Origin: Paragemmobacter amnigenus
Lineage (GTDB): Bacteria; Pseudomonadota; Alphaproteobacteria; Rhodobacterales; Rhodobacteraceae
Assembly: GCF_009908265.2 (NCBI RefSeq)
Contig: NZ_JAAATX020000014.1
Location: forward strand, 1-64,000
DNA: 64,000 bases
Direction of reading: 5' to 3'
The notes beneath the pieces were generated by a model, which did not search any database, had not been told where the DNA came from, and saw only the letters and a list, made by a program, of their open reading frames with translations. The first letter of the stretch is position 1; each line of letters opens with the position of its first letter. Shown piece after piece: positions 41,350-50,695 of this stretch. The position numbers and the translations under genes were made by a program.

Positions 41350-41828
41350 GAAATGACGCCTCCACAAACGGTACTCGATACACCTTGCACCGACGCCCGG
41401 CGTTCTTTCATGACGCTGCGGAAGGCAGTGCACCGCGGGCAAGCCAAGATCCAGCGAAGCCGTTGTAAAGGCGTCACTAATCCGACCGACGTGCGGTGCG
41501 CCGTTTAGGCATAAGGTTGCAGAAACGTCAAATGGCATGTGCTGGAAGTTGTAACACACCGCCGAAGCCTTCATGTTTCCTAAGGATTCCCGCAGCCGTG
41601 ATGCTGCGGCGCGGCGTCCGAGCACTCCTTCGGCCTAGCCGCAATCGAGGCTATCTGCCTTCCGGCCCGTATGACGGTTTGCATGTCTGCATGCCTGCAT
41701 AGGTGACAGGCCGCATGCCTGCGTTGGAACCTGTCCGCACGGCTGATCCGAAGGCAGGGTGACATCAGGCCTCTGTCTAGGGACGATCCCGAATATGACC
41801 CGCCAACCGGATGCATGCCGGACAATCT

Positions 41829-41855
41829 GCCTGCTTGCCTGTCGGCCTGCTTGCC
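41829..41855. repeat. Direct repeat GCCTGCTTGCC x2 (period 16 bp)
   Basis: Identical 11-mers at 41829-41839 and 41845-41855 inside the oriT candidate region, with related CTGCCTGC/GCATGCCTGC motifs 110-170 bp upstream. They could be binding sites for MobC, VirC1 or VirC2. Confidence 0.5.
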
Positions 41856-42180
41856 AGTTCGCCTAGTGACGGGTTGACGCTACGCCGATCCAGCCTGTGG
41901 CTTCATGCCCAAAGCCATTCATCGTCGGCCATCTTCCGCAATGGGCAGGCCTTGAAGCATCTTGAGGCCCCTTCCCCGGCCCCCCTTCTCTTCCCGGGCA
42001 GCCCTTCCTTCAGACTGTCGTGCCCGTCCCAACAGCCCTCATGGAGGGACCGCACACTTCTGCAAAGCCCAAGGTTTCAAGGCGCTCGACCACTTTGGTC
42101 TCGCGTTGCACGGAGGCCTGACGGCCGGGGCGCAGGGACGCAGTCGGCGGGCAAGCCGCCGACCCCTGACGCCATATTGA

Positions 42181-42250
42181 GTCCTCACCGGCTGTCCGGT
42201 TTCCGCACGCGGGCTCCTCTTCAGAGGAGCGGAAACCGGCCGGTGAGGAC
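42181..42250. repeat. 70-bp nested palindrome (oriT core candidate)
   Basis: Three nested stems: GTCCTCACCGG / CCGGTGAGGAC (42181-42191 with 42240-42250), CCGGTTTCC / GGAAACCGG (42196-42204 with 42231-42239) and GCTCCTCT / AGAGGAGC (42213-42220 with 42223-42230). All pairs are exact. The middle stem with AAACCGG recalls the stem of MOBQ-type origins. It ends 66 bp before mobC. Confidence 0.6.
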
Positions 42251-42316
42251 GGTTGGCAGGAACGGTGGTGTGTGGTACGTGATGCGCAATGACTTCAAAA
42301 CATATGTAATGATGCA

Positions 42317-42880
42317 ATGCCACGCTCACGCCTTACCTCTGCTGAGACTGCCGCCATCAAGGCGCGGCTCCTCGCTGGCGAGAGCGTCGCGTCTGTGGCG
42401 AGGTCAATGGGGCGTTCCCGCCAGGCGCTGTCACGGATCAAGGGCAGCCTTGACCGGAAGGAGGTGCGGCGGCTTTCGGTGAAGCTCAACATCCGCATCA
42501 CGGAAGACGAGCATGCAGCCTTTCAGGCGGTTGCCGAGGCAAGCGGTCTGACGGTTTCCGAGGCAGTCCGGCATCTGGTCAGACAGGCAAGCGATCGTCT
42601 GGCCATCCAGGCAGACGAGCTTGATGCCATCGCTTCGGCCAGGCGGGAGCTGTCGGCCGTCGGCAACAACCTCAACCAGATTGCCCGACTGGGGGCGGTC
42701 GGGCGTCTGACCTGGAATGCCCGTGATGCTGCCCTGGTGCGCAAGGTTGGAGCGCGGGTCGATGACCTTGTTGAAGAAGTCGTCCACCTTCTCTCGGCGC
42801 TTCGGGCCAAGCAGGGACTTGGTGATCAAACCTCTCCTTTCGTTGTAGCGACTGATCCCTCTGCCGAGGCATCGAAATGA
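42317..42880 (+). CDS. mobC: MobC/VirD1-like relaxosome accessory protein
   Basis: A 187-residue DNA-binding protein with two parts. The N-terminal helix-turn-helix (LTSAETAAIKARLLAGESVASVARSMGRSRQAL, in pieces) is followed by a MobC-type region (LNIRITEDEHAAFQAVAEAS, SEAVRHLVRQAS, and ELSAVGNNLNQIARLGAVGRL, the hallmark of MobC). It would bind oriT and open the strand for the relaxase. Its stop overlaps the relaxase start by four bases. The added N-terminal helix-turn-helix is unusual compared with short MobC proteins and may also regulate the operon. Confidence 0.8.
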   Translation: MPRSRLTSAETAAIKARLLAGESVASVARSMGRSRQALSRIKGSLDRKEVRRLSVKLNIRITEDEHAAFQAVAEASGLTVSEAVRHLVRQASDRLAIQADELDAIASARRELSAVGNNLNQIARLGAVGRLTWNARDAALVRKVGARVDDLVEEVVHLLSALRAKQGLGDQTSPFVVATDPSAEASK

Positions 42881-44754
42881 ACCGGTCTCCTTCCGTCGAG
42901 GATCTGGTTCTCGGTCATGTTCTCGACGACCTGCGTCGTGGGCGAGGAAGCGGCGAGGGTGCCGCGTCCCGTCTCGGCACGCGCAAAGAACGTCAGACCC
43001 GGGCGCTTCTGCGAAACGCTGGTGGACCACGCGGCTGGCAGTCGGTCGTCAAACGCATCGCTGGTGGGAGTGCTCGCACCCCGCAGGAGCTGAAGCGCCT
43101 TCTCAACTATGTGGCCCGGGAAGAGGGGGTGCAAAGCACCTGGTGCAATCTGGCGGGCTATGAACGCGACTTTGACCCTGCCCGAACGGAGCGGACAGCA
43201 GATCTCTGGTCTTCGACCTGGACAGGCGCGCCGCGACGGGGACATGCCGATCACATCGTCCTGAGCTTCCCGCGTGGGGTGGACGCCGAGCGCGCCGAGG
43301 TGATCGCCCGGGAATGGGGGCAAGCGGTGTTCGGGTCCGGTGAATGTGGGGATGTCTGGCGCTACGTCGCGGCCCTTCACAAGGACACCGACCACTTGCA
43401 CGCACATTTCGTGGTCGACAAGCATGGCATCGAGGAAGGCCGGTTCCTATCGATCTGTCGGCATGCCGCACTGAACTTCGATGTGATGCGAGAGCTTCAC
43501 GCCGAAATCAGTCAGTCGCATGGGCTGAACATCCTCGCCTCTTCGCGCCTTTCCCGCGGCATCATCGAGAACCCGCCGCGCCAGTCCGAGCTACGCGCAT
43601 CGCGAGACGGTGGGAAGTCCACGCCCCCTCCCCCGCCGCCGCTGTCCGACGGGGAGCGGAGCCGACGGCTTGCCACATTGCAGGGCTTCGCCCGCGAATA
43701 CGAGACCCTTGGCGACCTCGCCGACCTTGCCGCCGCAACCGGCACCGAGGCGAGTGCCGCTTCCTACCTTTCCCGGCTGGCCCGGGCGCTTGGCGCGTCC
43801 GCCGCCGCACTCAGACAAGGAGTTCCTTTCATGCCCGACCACTCGCTTCATGCCGAAGGCGATCCCGCCGCGCGGGTTGAGGCTGCGCGCAACGAGATGA
43901 TCGCTTCGGCCACTGAGGCTTGGGAGGCAATTCGCGCCATGGAACCTTCAGCTGAGCGGGTCGATCTTGAACGGAGCTTTGCCGAACAGGCGCGCGCCTC
44001 GATGAAACTCGCGCCAGACAGCATCCTCCTGGCAGAGCATGCCCAAATTGCCGACCAGAACATCGATCCCTACCACAACCCGACCCTCGCCTCGCTTGCA
44101 CGACTGGAGCATGGCCAGACCGAGGGGGTTTCCCTCGATGAGGGCCTGCGCGCAACCCTTGCACATGTTCGCGACGAGATCGGCGAACGGCTGACGGCGC
44201 TGTTCTCGATCCGGGAAGACGAGCTTCGCATAGCAGGCACGTCCGTCGAGGAAATGGTCGCCCGCTTCAGTTTGGCCGAGCGTAGCGAAGGCCAGCGGGC
44301 GAGCTGGATCACGGAGCAGCCGAACACGATGCAAAAGGTGTTCTGGATGGAAACGGAGCGCGCCCTCGGCCAGGAGGTTCGGGCAGAAGTCGCCGCTTTC
44401 AACTTTGCGCCGGAGTTGACGGAGGCCATTGCGCGCGACCAGTTGCTCACCGTCGATCGCCATATGAAACTCTCTGATGTGCCCGCGCTGGAAGCCATCG
44501 TCGACCGCCTGCACGACACCCTGAAACCCGAAGATCTCGACCGCGTCCGGTCCGGCGATCTCGCCCCGCTCAACGAGCAGGTCCGAGATCCGGCACTCAG
44601 GGCGGCCGTTGCGCATGAACTGAAAAATGAGGGCGACCTTGGCGCGACGAGCGAGGTTGGACCCTGGGCAGACCTGGCACGTGCACAGAATCGCGCCGCC
44701 GAGCTGGGGCAGCGCGACCGCGCCGTCGAACGCGACACCGGGCACGAACTCTGA
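42877..44754 (+). CDS. VirD2-like relaxase/mobilisation nuclease
   Basis: A 625-residue protein. The relaxase domain fills about residues 55-240, with a candidate nucleophile Tyr78 in LLNYVAREEG, HADHIVLSFPRG (about 123-134) and the metal-binding three-His motif HKDTDHLHAHFVV (168-180). The latter matches the HxDxxHxHxVV of MOBP/MOBQ relaxases. The long C-terminal part is charged and helical and probably carries the secretion signal. It nicks oriT, stays covalently bound to the strand and is delivered through the T4SS. A Pro-rich linker with a PPPPPPP run lies near residue 250. Confidence 0.85.
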   Translation: MNRSPSVEDLVLGHVLDDLRRGRGSGEGAASRLGTRKERQTRALLRNAGGPRGWQSVVKRIAGGSARTPQELKRLLNYVAREEGVQSTWCNLAGYERDFDPARTERTADLWSSTWTGAPRRGHADHIVLSFPRGVDAERAEVIAREWGQAVFGSGECGDVWRYVAALHKDTDHLHAHFVVDKHGIEEGRFLSICRHAALNFDVMRELHAEISQSHGLNILASSRLSRGIIENPPRQSELRASRDGGKSTPPPPPPLSDGERSRRLATLQGFAREYETLGDLADLAAATGTEASAASYLSRLARALGASAAALRQGVPFMPDHSLHAEGDPAARVEAARNEMIASATEAWEAIRAMEPSAERVDLERSFAEQARASMKLAPDSILLAEHAQIADQNIDPYHNPTLASLARLEHGQTEGVSLDEGLRATLAHVRDEIGERLTALFSIREDELRIAGTSVEEMVARFSLAERSEGQRASWITEQPNTMQKVFWMETERALGQEVRAEVAAFNFAPELTEAIARDQLLTVDRHMKLSDVPALEAIVDRLHDTLKPEDLDRVRSGDLAPLNEQVRDPALRAAVAHELKNEGDLGATSEVGPWADLARAQNRAAELGQRDRAVERDTGHEL

Positions 44755-44764
44755 GGACAGACCT

Positions 44765-46612
44765 ATGCTTTCGAATCTCGACACCGCCTGGCGGTATCCG
44801 CTGGCGCTGCTTCTTGGTCTGCTGACCGGTCTTTATATCGGCGGCATGCTTGCCACGATCTATGTGATCACGGCCTTCCGGGAGAGCCTCGACACCCTGA
44901 GCCCCATAGGCCCTTGGTTCCTTCGATACGCCTGGGCAGATCTCGCTGCGCGGCCTTCGGTCCTGCAGGGCGCACTGATCATCACCGGCGCCGTGACCGT
45001 CGCCATGATGCTTGTCGGTCTCGCCGGGGTGCATCGCGGCCGCCTCAACCAATATGACGATGCGCATTTCCAGTCCCGTAGGGAGTTGAAACGCAACCAC
45101 ATGGTCGGGACCCTCGATCAGAACGGTTTCATCTTCGGCAAGCTCGGTCTCCCGAAATCCGACGCGCCCTTCGTGATGGCGCCGCCGGACCGCTTCCCCC
45201 ACGCGATGATGATTGCACCTACCGGCCGGGGGAAGGGCGTCGGCTTCGTCATCCCGAACCTCCTCCACTTCTCAGGCTCGGCGATCATCCTCGACGTGAA
45301 GGGCGAGAACTTCGCCAAAACCTCGATCCACCGCAAGCACGGCCTAAAAAACGGCATCTGGTACTTCTCGCCTTTCGACGATGACCGAGGATCGCATAGC
45401 TTCAACCCCCTCGCCCGCATCGCCGCCCTGCCCTCTGCCGAGCGTCAGTACACCGCGCTGAACTCGATGTCCGATCTCTTCCTCATCCCCGAAGGCGAAA
45501 GCGCGCAGAGCTTTTTCAATGCCGGCAAGCGGCTTTTCATCGCTTCATGCCTTTACGCCATCGAACAGCGGCGCCAGACCTTGGGCTTTGCCGGTGAGAT
45601 CATGGCCGGGGGTGGCGACAAGAAGAAGAGCTACACCGCCATCGCTGAGACGACCAACATCCCGATCGTCTCCCGCACATTTCTCGAGATGGCCGACGTC
45701 CCGGAAAAGACCCTCGGGGCTTATGTGTCCGTCATTCAAGGATCTGGTCTCGAACTCTGGAACGACCCCGCAGTGGACCGTGTGACCTCGGCAAGCGACT
45801 TCGACTTCTCGACCTTCCGCCGCGATCCCCAAAGTCTCTACATCGTCGTCCAGCCGGAGCACCTGAAAACACTGGCACCCCTCGTCCGCCTTCTCTTCGC
45901 GGATGCCATCGCCTCTCTCCAGCGCCGCGAGCCGGGTCCAGATGAACCCCATGCCGTTATGTTCCTGATGGACGAGTTCGACCAGCTCGGCCGCCAGCCC
46001 CTGGTTCTCTCCTCGATCAAGACGATCCGCAGCTTCGGGGGGCGTTTCTTCATCATCTCCCAGACCATTCCAGGCCTCGACGACATTTATGGCGAAACGG
46101 GGCGGCGATCCCTGCAGGGTGGCGCGGGCGTGCAGATCTACATGACCCCGCAGGATGACCGCACAGCCGAGGTTCTGTCGAATGCCTTGGGGCGTTCCAC
46201 CATCACTGCCGTGACCGAGAGCCAATCGCGGGTTCGGGCGCTCGAGGACAGTGCGAATGTGAGCCGGCGTTCGGAGGAGCGGCCGTTGATTTCGGCAAAC
46301 GAAGTGCTGCGGTTTCCGCTGGATGAGGTCCTGGTTCTGCCCGAAGGGCAGTATCCGATCCGCGCGCGGCACATCCGATACTATTCGGATCGACACTTTG
46401 GGCCGATTGATCGGGCAAGGAACGGGAGGTCGCTGTCAATGGCGTTTGGTGCGAGCATGGTTTCGGGCAAAGTAGCGGTCGGCAAACTGTCAGGTCTGTC
46501 GGCGTCACAAGGGGCCACTCCCGACGCTGCTAGTCTAGAGCGTGCGGCGGAGGGGTTTAAGAAACTTTCCGCTGGCGCACGAGTTGGTCGCACGCTCCCG
46601 GTTCGTGCGTGA
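44765..46612 (+). CDS. virD4: Type IV coupling protein VirD4
   Basis: A 615-residue TraG/VirD4 ATPase starting at ATG 44765, ten bases after the relaxase stop. Two N-terminal membrane segments (about 11-36 and 68-90) anchor it. The cytoplasmic ATPase has Walker A APTGRGKGVGFV (about 151-162) and Walker B MFLMDEFDQLG. It links the relaxosome to the VirB channel. Transcription with mobC and the relaxase forms a complete DNA-processing operon. Confidence 0.92.
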   Translation: MLSNLDTAWRYPLALLLGLLTGLYIGGMLATIYVITAFRESLDTLSPIGPWFLRYAWADLAARPSVLQGALIITGAVTVAMMLVGLAGVHRGRLNQYDDAHFQSRRELKRNHMVGTLDQNGFIFGKLGLPKSDAPFVMAPPDRFPHAMMIAPTGRGKGVGFVIPNLLHFSGSAIILDVKGENFAKTSIHRKHGLKNGIWYFSPFDDDRGSHSFNPLARIAALPSAERQYTALNSMSDLFLIPEGESAQSFFNAGKRLFIASCLYAIEQRRQTLGFAGEIMAGGGDKKKSYTAIAETTNIPIVSRTFLEMADVPEKTLGAYVSVIQGSGLELWNDPAVDRVTSASDFDFSTFRRDPQSLYIVVQPEHLKTLAPLVRLLFADAIASLQRREPGPDEPHAVMFLMDEFDQLGRQPLVLSSIKTIRSFGGRFFIISQTIPGLDDIYGETGRRSLQGGAGVQIYMTPQDDRTAEVLSNALGRSTITAVTESQSRVRALEDSANVSRRSEERPLISANEVLRFPLDEVLVLPEGQYPIRARHIRYYSDRHFGPIDRARNGRSLSMAFGASMVSGKVAVGKLSGLSASQGATPDAASLERAAEGFKKLSAGARVGRTLPVRA

Positions 46613-46807
46613 AGAAAGCGGTCCGTTATGCCCTGATCACCTTCGGCGGTGCTATCGCGCCAAGCTCCGAACCACCGGTCGAGTGGCAGTAAGTCGTTCG
46701 CAAAATGAGGCTAGGGTCGACCAATCTTGGTGCATTTAGTGGACCGGGCAGTCGAGCGGCGCCCTGCCCGCTAGGCATAAAGGGGCAAATCTCTGTGTCC
46801 TCCATGC

Positions 46808-47704
46808 TCAACCCATACGCTCCGAAGCGTAGGAGCCTGGAGACGCTGGAAAGACTAATGTTCTATGGCCGTTTATGAATACCCGTCCGTTGACATGTGC
46901 GTGGATCGCCCGTGCCAGAACCTGAGATTCAACATCGCGCCCGAGGCTGACGTAGTCCTCGTTCGACTGTGCGTGAGTAACGCGGATGGTGTCCTGCTCG
47001 ATGATCGGACCTTCATCTAGGTCGGCCGTGACGTAATGCGAAGTAGCCCCGATGAGCTTCACGCCCTTTTCAAAGGCTTGCTTGTAGGGATTTGCGCCCT
47101 TGAAGCTGGGCAAGAAGGAATGGTGGATGTTGATGATCCGACCTGAGAACTTCTGGCACATCTCGTCCGACAACACCTGCATGTAGCGCGCCAACACGAT
47201 CAGTTCCGCGCCGCAATCCTCCACGATCCGCATCTGCTGCGCTTCGGCCTCAGCCTTGCTCTGAGGGGTCACCTTTATGCAGTGATAGGGAATGTCCTGA
47301 TTTACGACAACTTTCTGATAATCCATGTGGTTCGAGATGACACCCACGATCTCCACGGGCAGCGCCCCGATACGCGAGCGGTAGAGAAGATCATTCAGGC
47401 AGTGGCCAAAGCGACTTACCATGACAACAACTTTGCGCTTGGCCGCTTCATCGAAGAAGGAAAAGTCCATGCCGAAGCGGTCGGCAATTGGCGCGAAGCC
47501 ACTTTTAAGGTCGGCAAGGCTCCGCCCCTCTTCTGAAACAAAGCTGGTCCGCATGAAAAAACGCCCCGTCCCAACATCGTCAAACTGGGCAGAGTCGGTG
47601 ATGTTGCCGCCACTTTCTGCCAGATAGGTGGAGATCGCTGCGACGATCCCGCGGGTTGAGGGACAGGTGACGCGAAGGGCGAAACGGGAAGGAGAAGTGT
47701 TCAT
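46808..47704 (-). CDS. purU: Formyltetrahydrofolate deformylase
   Basis: A 298-residue PurU (ATG 47704 behind AGGACC). It has the N-terminal ACT domain (about 8-80, LRVTCPSTRGIVAAISTYLAE in parts) and a C-terminal formyltransferase-fold hydrolase with GVISNHMDYQ, LARYMQVLSDEMC, IINIHHSFLPSFKGANPY and ATSHYVTADLDEGPII, including the catalytic Asn/His/Asp. It releases formate and tetrahydrofolate from 10-formyl-THF. It is the last gene of the long minus-strand moc-like operon and follows folD by 14 bp, so it would unload the C1 unit made by O-demethylation. Confidence 0.92.
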   Translation of the reverse strand: MNTSPSRFALRVTCPSTRGIVAAISTYLAESGGNITDSAQFDDVGTGRFFMRTSFVSEEGRSLADLKSGFAPIADRFGMDFSFFDEAAKRKVVVMVSRFGHCLNDLLYRSRIGALPVEIVGVISNHMDYQKVVVNQDIPYHCIKVTPQSKAEAEAQQMRIVEDCGAELIVLARYMQVLSDEMCQKFSGRIINIHHSFLPSFKGANPYKQAFEKGVKLIGATSHYVTADLDEGPIIEQDTIRVTHAQSNEDYVSLGRDVESQVLARAIHAHVNGRVFINGHRTLVFPASPGSYASERMG

Positions 47705-47718
47705 GGTAGGTCCTGTTG

Positions 47719-48591
47719 TCAGGCTTTTGCCGGGAGCTTGCGGCGAAAGGCGGTCAGTGTGTTCTGAAGCAGGCACGCGATTGTCATCGGACCCACGCCG
47801 CCGGGCACCGGGGTGATGGCCCCAGCGTGGCCTGCCTCAGCAAAGGCCACATCCCCCACAAGGCGCGTGCTGTCTCCGTCTGGGATGCGGTTGATCCCAA
47901 CGTCGATCACGGTCGCACCGGGCTTGATCCAGTCGCCGCGGATCATCTCGGGTCGTCCGACCGCTGCGATCAGGATGTCGGCCGTCCGGCATAGGGCTGG
48001 CAGATCGCGCGATCCGGAATGAGCGATGGTCACCGTACAGTTTGCACCGAGCAGCAACTGCGCCATCGGCTTGCCGACGATGTTCGACCGACCGACGATC
48101 ACGGCATGCAGGCCCGACAGGTCGCCCAGATGGTCCTGCAACAGGAAAAGACAGCCAAGTGGCGTGCAGGGCACCAGAGCGTCCTGTCCGGTCGCCAGCT
48201 GTCCGGCGTTGACCACATGAAACCCATCGACATTCTTGGAAGGATCAATCGCAGCGATGACGGCGGAGGCGTCCAAATGCGCGGGCAAAGGCAACTGCAC
48301 CAGGATTCCGTGCACGTTCGGATCGGCGTTCAATTGCGCGATCAGGCCCAGCAGCACGTCTTCCGACGTTTCTGCGGGCAGGCGATGCTCGAAGGATTTC
48401 ATACCTGCGGCGATGGTCGCCTTGTGCTTGGCACCCACATAGACTTGGCTGGCGGGGTCATGGCCCACCAGCACGACGGCCAGACCGGGTTTCAACCCGG
48501 CTTCGTCGAACAAAGACCTTACTTCGTCCGCGATCCGCGTGGTCATCCGGGCGGCAAAGGCTTTGCCGTCAATGCGTTGAACCGGCGCCAT
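47719..48591 (-). CDS. folD: Methylene-THF dehydrogenase / methenyl-THF cyclohydrolase
   Basis: A 290-residue FolD from ATG 48591; longer frames lack the typical start. Motifs: [12 protein letters not shown] with the catalytic Lys, [13 protein letters not shown], the NADP site [18 protein letters not shown], and [18 protein letters not shown]. It converts 5,10-methylene-THF to 10-formyl-THF. Every bacterium has a chromosomal folD, so a plasmid copy next to purU inside a catabolic operon points to a dedicated C1 oxidation branch. Confidence 0.93.
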   Translation of the reverse strand: MAPVQRIDGKAFAARMTTRIADEVRSLFDEAGLKPGLAVVLVGHDPASQVYVGAKHKATIAAGMKSFEHRLPAETSEDVLLGLIAQLNADPNVHGILVQLPLPAHLDASAVIAAIDPSKNVDGFHVVNAGQLATGQDALVPCTPLGCLFLLQDHLGDLSGLHAVIVGRSNIVGKPMAQLLLGANCTVTIAHSGSRDLPALCRTADILIAAVGRPEMIRGDWIKPGATVIDVGINRIPDGDSTRLVGDVAFAEAGHAGAITPVPGGVGPMTIACLLQNTLTAFRRKLPAKA

Positions 48592-48793
48592 AGGATCAAA
48601 CCGCGCCCATTTGAGAATTGTCTTCAACACGTGGGAATAGACGGTGAAGGCTCATTTCGGTCTCCTTGGATGATGCGGCCCTTAAACGGCTCTTGAAAGG
48701 GGTGGGCTGACTTGCAGTCAAGTGGAGCGTGAAGGCGGACCTCCGACGGTGCACTCGGGCTGCAGTCTCCACGTTTGTTACAGGTGCCAATTC

Positions 48794-49855
48794 CTAGACC
48801 GTCCCTCCTGGTCGGGCCTGCGGTGACGCGAGAGTGATCGAGCGGCTCTCGGCCGCGCTTTGGCGCGCCGCGTCCAACACCGCCAGTGTTCGGGCGCCTT
48901 CATCGGCGGTTACAGGCGGGGCCGCGCCAGTTCGGACAGCGGCTGCAAAGGCCTCGTAATAGTCGTGATACCGGCCCTGTTCGGACGGAATGCGCTGTTG
49001 ACCCGACGCACTGTAGAGAGTTCCCCAGTTCGCCTCAGGCTCACGCCCCCAACCCTCAAGATCATCGACCGGGCGTCGTCCGGCGAAGATGTCTTGCGCC
49101 TGAACATCCGTAGTTAAAGAGACATAGGCACCCTTGTCGCCATAGGCGCGCAATTCGCGGCAGTCGAGGTGGTTCAGTTTACTGGCCGACAAGTGGCTAT
49201 GGGCACCGCTTTCGTGCCGCAGAGTGATGGTGAAGCCAACATCCGTTCTCCCGCCGGGCATGTCGACATGATCCAACTGCGCGTCCACGGCCGATACGGG
49301 GCCGAGCAGATAGATCATCTGATCGACGACATGACTGCCCAAGTCTCGCAAAAGGCCGCCCGTTGGCCCCTGCTCGACGGTTTGCGGACTGTCCTGATCC
49401 ATGCGGCTTTCGATCCGCCAGACCTGGCCCAATCGTCCGTCGTCGATGAGCTTTTTCAGGGTCTGCAGATCTGCATCAAACCGGCGGTTCTGATAGACGC
49501 CAAGAACCACACCTTTTGCCCACGCGGCACGGTCCAGCTCCAGCGCCGCTTCAGAATTGGGGGCAAAGGGCTTATCTGCAATGACATGCAAACCGGCGGC
49601 AATTGCCTCCAGCACCAGTTCGCGCCGTGTTTGGGGTGGAGTGGTAATCGTCACGGCGTCACAGACACCAGCAGCAATCAGCGCAGAAAGGCTGGGGTAG
49701 ATCGGGGTGTCAGACCAGTCGGCACGGGCTTTGGCAACGGTTTCCGGCGCCCGCGCAACGATGGCGGTTAGGGTGCAACCTGTTGCCGCCGCAATGAAGG
49801 GCGTGTGGAAATGCTGCCCGCCCGTGCCATAGCCAACCACCCCGATCTTGAGCAT
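48794..49855 (-). CDS. Gfo/Idh/MocA-family oxidoreductase (second copy)
   Basis: A 353-residue NAD(P)-dependent dehydrogenase. The Rossmann start is IGVVGYGTGGQHFHTPF, the EKP-type motif appears as ADKPFAPNS (about 94-102), and the C-terminal domain has LLRDLGSHVVDQMIYLLG with the catalytic His. It lacks the exact EKP found in MocA/IolG and more resembles YvaA/scyllo-inositol dehydrogenase-like members. It ends the tightly spaced part of the operon, three bases after the PanB-like gene. The substrate is probably a cyclitol or a keto-cyclitol. Confidence 0.85.
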   Translation of the reverse strand: MLKIGVVGYGTGGQHFHTPFIAAATGCTLTAIVARAPETVAKARADWSDTPIYPSLSALIAAGVCDAVTITTPPQTRRELVLEAIAAGLHVIADKPFAPNSEAALELDRAAWAKGVVLGVYQNRRFDADLQTLKKLIDDGRLGQVWRIESRMDQDSPQTVEQGPTGGLLRDLGSHVVDQMIYLLGPVSAVDAQLDHVDMPGGRTDVGFTITLRHESGAHSHLSASKLNHLDCRELRAYGDKGAYVSLTTDVQAQDIFAGRRPVDDLEGWGREPEANWGTLYSASGQQRIPSEQGRYHDYYEAFAAAVRTGAAPPVTADEGARTLAVLDAARQSAAESRSITLASPQARPGGTV

Positions 49856-49858
49856 CGG

Positions 49859-50677
49859 TCAGCCTTTCACAGATGACAGGAAGGCGTCGAACTCGTCGTC
49901 CTTGATCGCGACGGTATGTTCAGGCCCGGGATACCCGCCAGCGTTGACATCGGCCTTGAACGCTTTGAAAGCCGCGATCCGCTCGTCTTGAATGGCCTTC
50001 AGCTTCGGCCCCATGTCTGCATAGACCTTGCCGTGACGGGGCTTGTGATTGACGCCGTAGCCGCAGACATCCTCGGTGAACAGGTACTGGGCGTCGGCAT
50101 GTTTGCCTGCCCCCATGCCCAGCATGATCAAGCTGGAGTTCTCCGTCAGGTATTGCGCGACGCGGTCTGGCACCACCTCCAGCTCAGCCGCGAAAACCCC
50201 GATCTTTTCCAGCATCTGGGTATGGCGCCACAGTGCAGCGGCCTCATCCCCAGTCTTTCCGACAGCACGCCAGCCGGTCCAGGTGATATAGGACGGCACA
50301 AGGCCGATGTGGCCGACAACCGCCAGATGGTTGTCGGCAAGGGTTTTCTGTATGTCGTACGAAGCCGAGCAATAGAAGGCGTCGCCGCCAAGGGACGAGA
50401 ACTTGAACGCCGTCCTCAGATATTCCTCGGCCGTTGTCAGGAAGGTGCCATGCAACGGGCCCCATCCGCCATAAGGCAGACCGACCTGCACAAAGCAATC
50501 GCCCGCCGCTTCGCGCATCTCGGCATCAAAGAAGCGGCCTTCAATCGACAGCATGTTGATGCCCGCCGCCGCCGCCGCGGCGGCCTCTTCCTTGGTCTGA
50601 ACGTAGAGCATCGAGATCTTCTCGCCGCGCTTCTTCATCGCGCGCAGGTCCTGGACGAGGGGACGGTTGTGATACAT
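49859..50677 (-). CDS. Divergent PanB-like (ketopantoate hydroxymethyltransferase-family) protein
   Basis: A 272-residue TIM-barrel protein. The family is recognisable from VVGHIGLVPSYITWTGWRAVGKTGDEA (about 120-146, in parts), AAELEVVPDRVA (163-174, the catalytic Glu167 kept) and MLGMGAGKHADAQYLF. However, the metal-binding and substrate residues of true PanB are not conserved: the VGDS segment reads SIEG (44-47), the ADLPF Asp is Gly in VGLPYG (65-70), and the VKIEGG stretch is FYCSAS (101-106). PanB uses methylene-THF, and here the gene sits with folD and purU. It is therefore either a C1-transferring enzyme with altered chemistry or a lyase. Pantothenate synthesis is unlikely. Confidence 0.75.
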   Translation of the reverse strand: MYHNRPLVQDLRAMKKRGEKISMLYVQTKEEAAAAAAAGINMLSIEGRFFDAEMREAAGDCFVQVGLPYGGWGPLHGTFLTTAEEYLRTAFKFSSLGGDAFYCSASYDIQKTLADNHLAVVGHIGLVPSYITWTGWRAVGKTGDEAAALWRHTQMLEKIGVFAAELEVVPDRVAQYLTENSSLIMLGMGAGKHADAQYLFTEDVCGYGVNHKPRHGKVYADMGPKLKAIQDERIAAFKAFKADVNAGGYPGPEHTVAIKDDEFDAFLSSVKG

Positions 50678-50695
50678 GGGGCTTTCCTTTTTGGC

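Larger units (their letters stand above)
41350..42316. other. oriT candidate region (non-coding, repeat-rich)
   Basis: Nearly 1 kb without a convincing gene between virC1-like and mobC, the classical place for an origin of transfer. It contains a hairpin CCGCAGC-CGTGAT-GCTGCGG (41590-41609) and clustered GCATGCCTGC/CTGCCTGC motifs (41680-41725). It also contains the direct repeat GCCTGCTTGCC at 41829 and 41845 (16-bp period) and the 70-bp nested palindrome at 42181-42250. The nick site itself cannot be identified by eye. Confidence 0.55.

Noticed and set aside
41680-41860. Repeated CTGCCTGC/GCATGCCTGC motifs considered as a CRISPR array
   Set aside because: Units are only 8-11 bp with irregular spacing and no unique spacers of constant length; no cas gene is present. 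An oriT-associated iteron array is more likely.
46808-48591. folD and purU as ordinary housekeeping genes, suggesting a chromosomal window
   Set aside because: They lie in one orientation with the moc-like genes on a segment bounded by vir genes, and purine or glycine genes are absent; a catabolic role is more consistent.
49859-50677. Pantothenate biosynthesis (panB) annotation
   Set aside because: Key PanB metal-binding positions are changed and no panC/panE neighbour exists; kept as PanB-like with unknown reaction.
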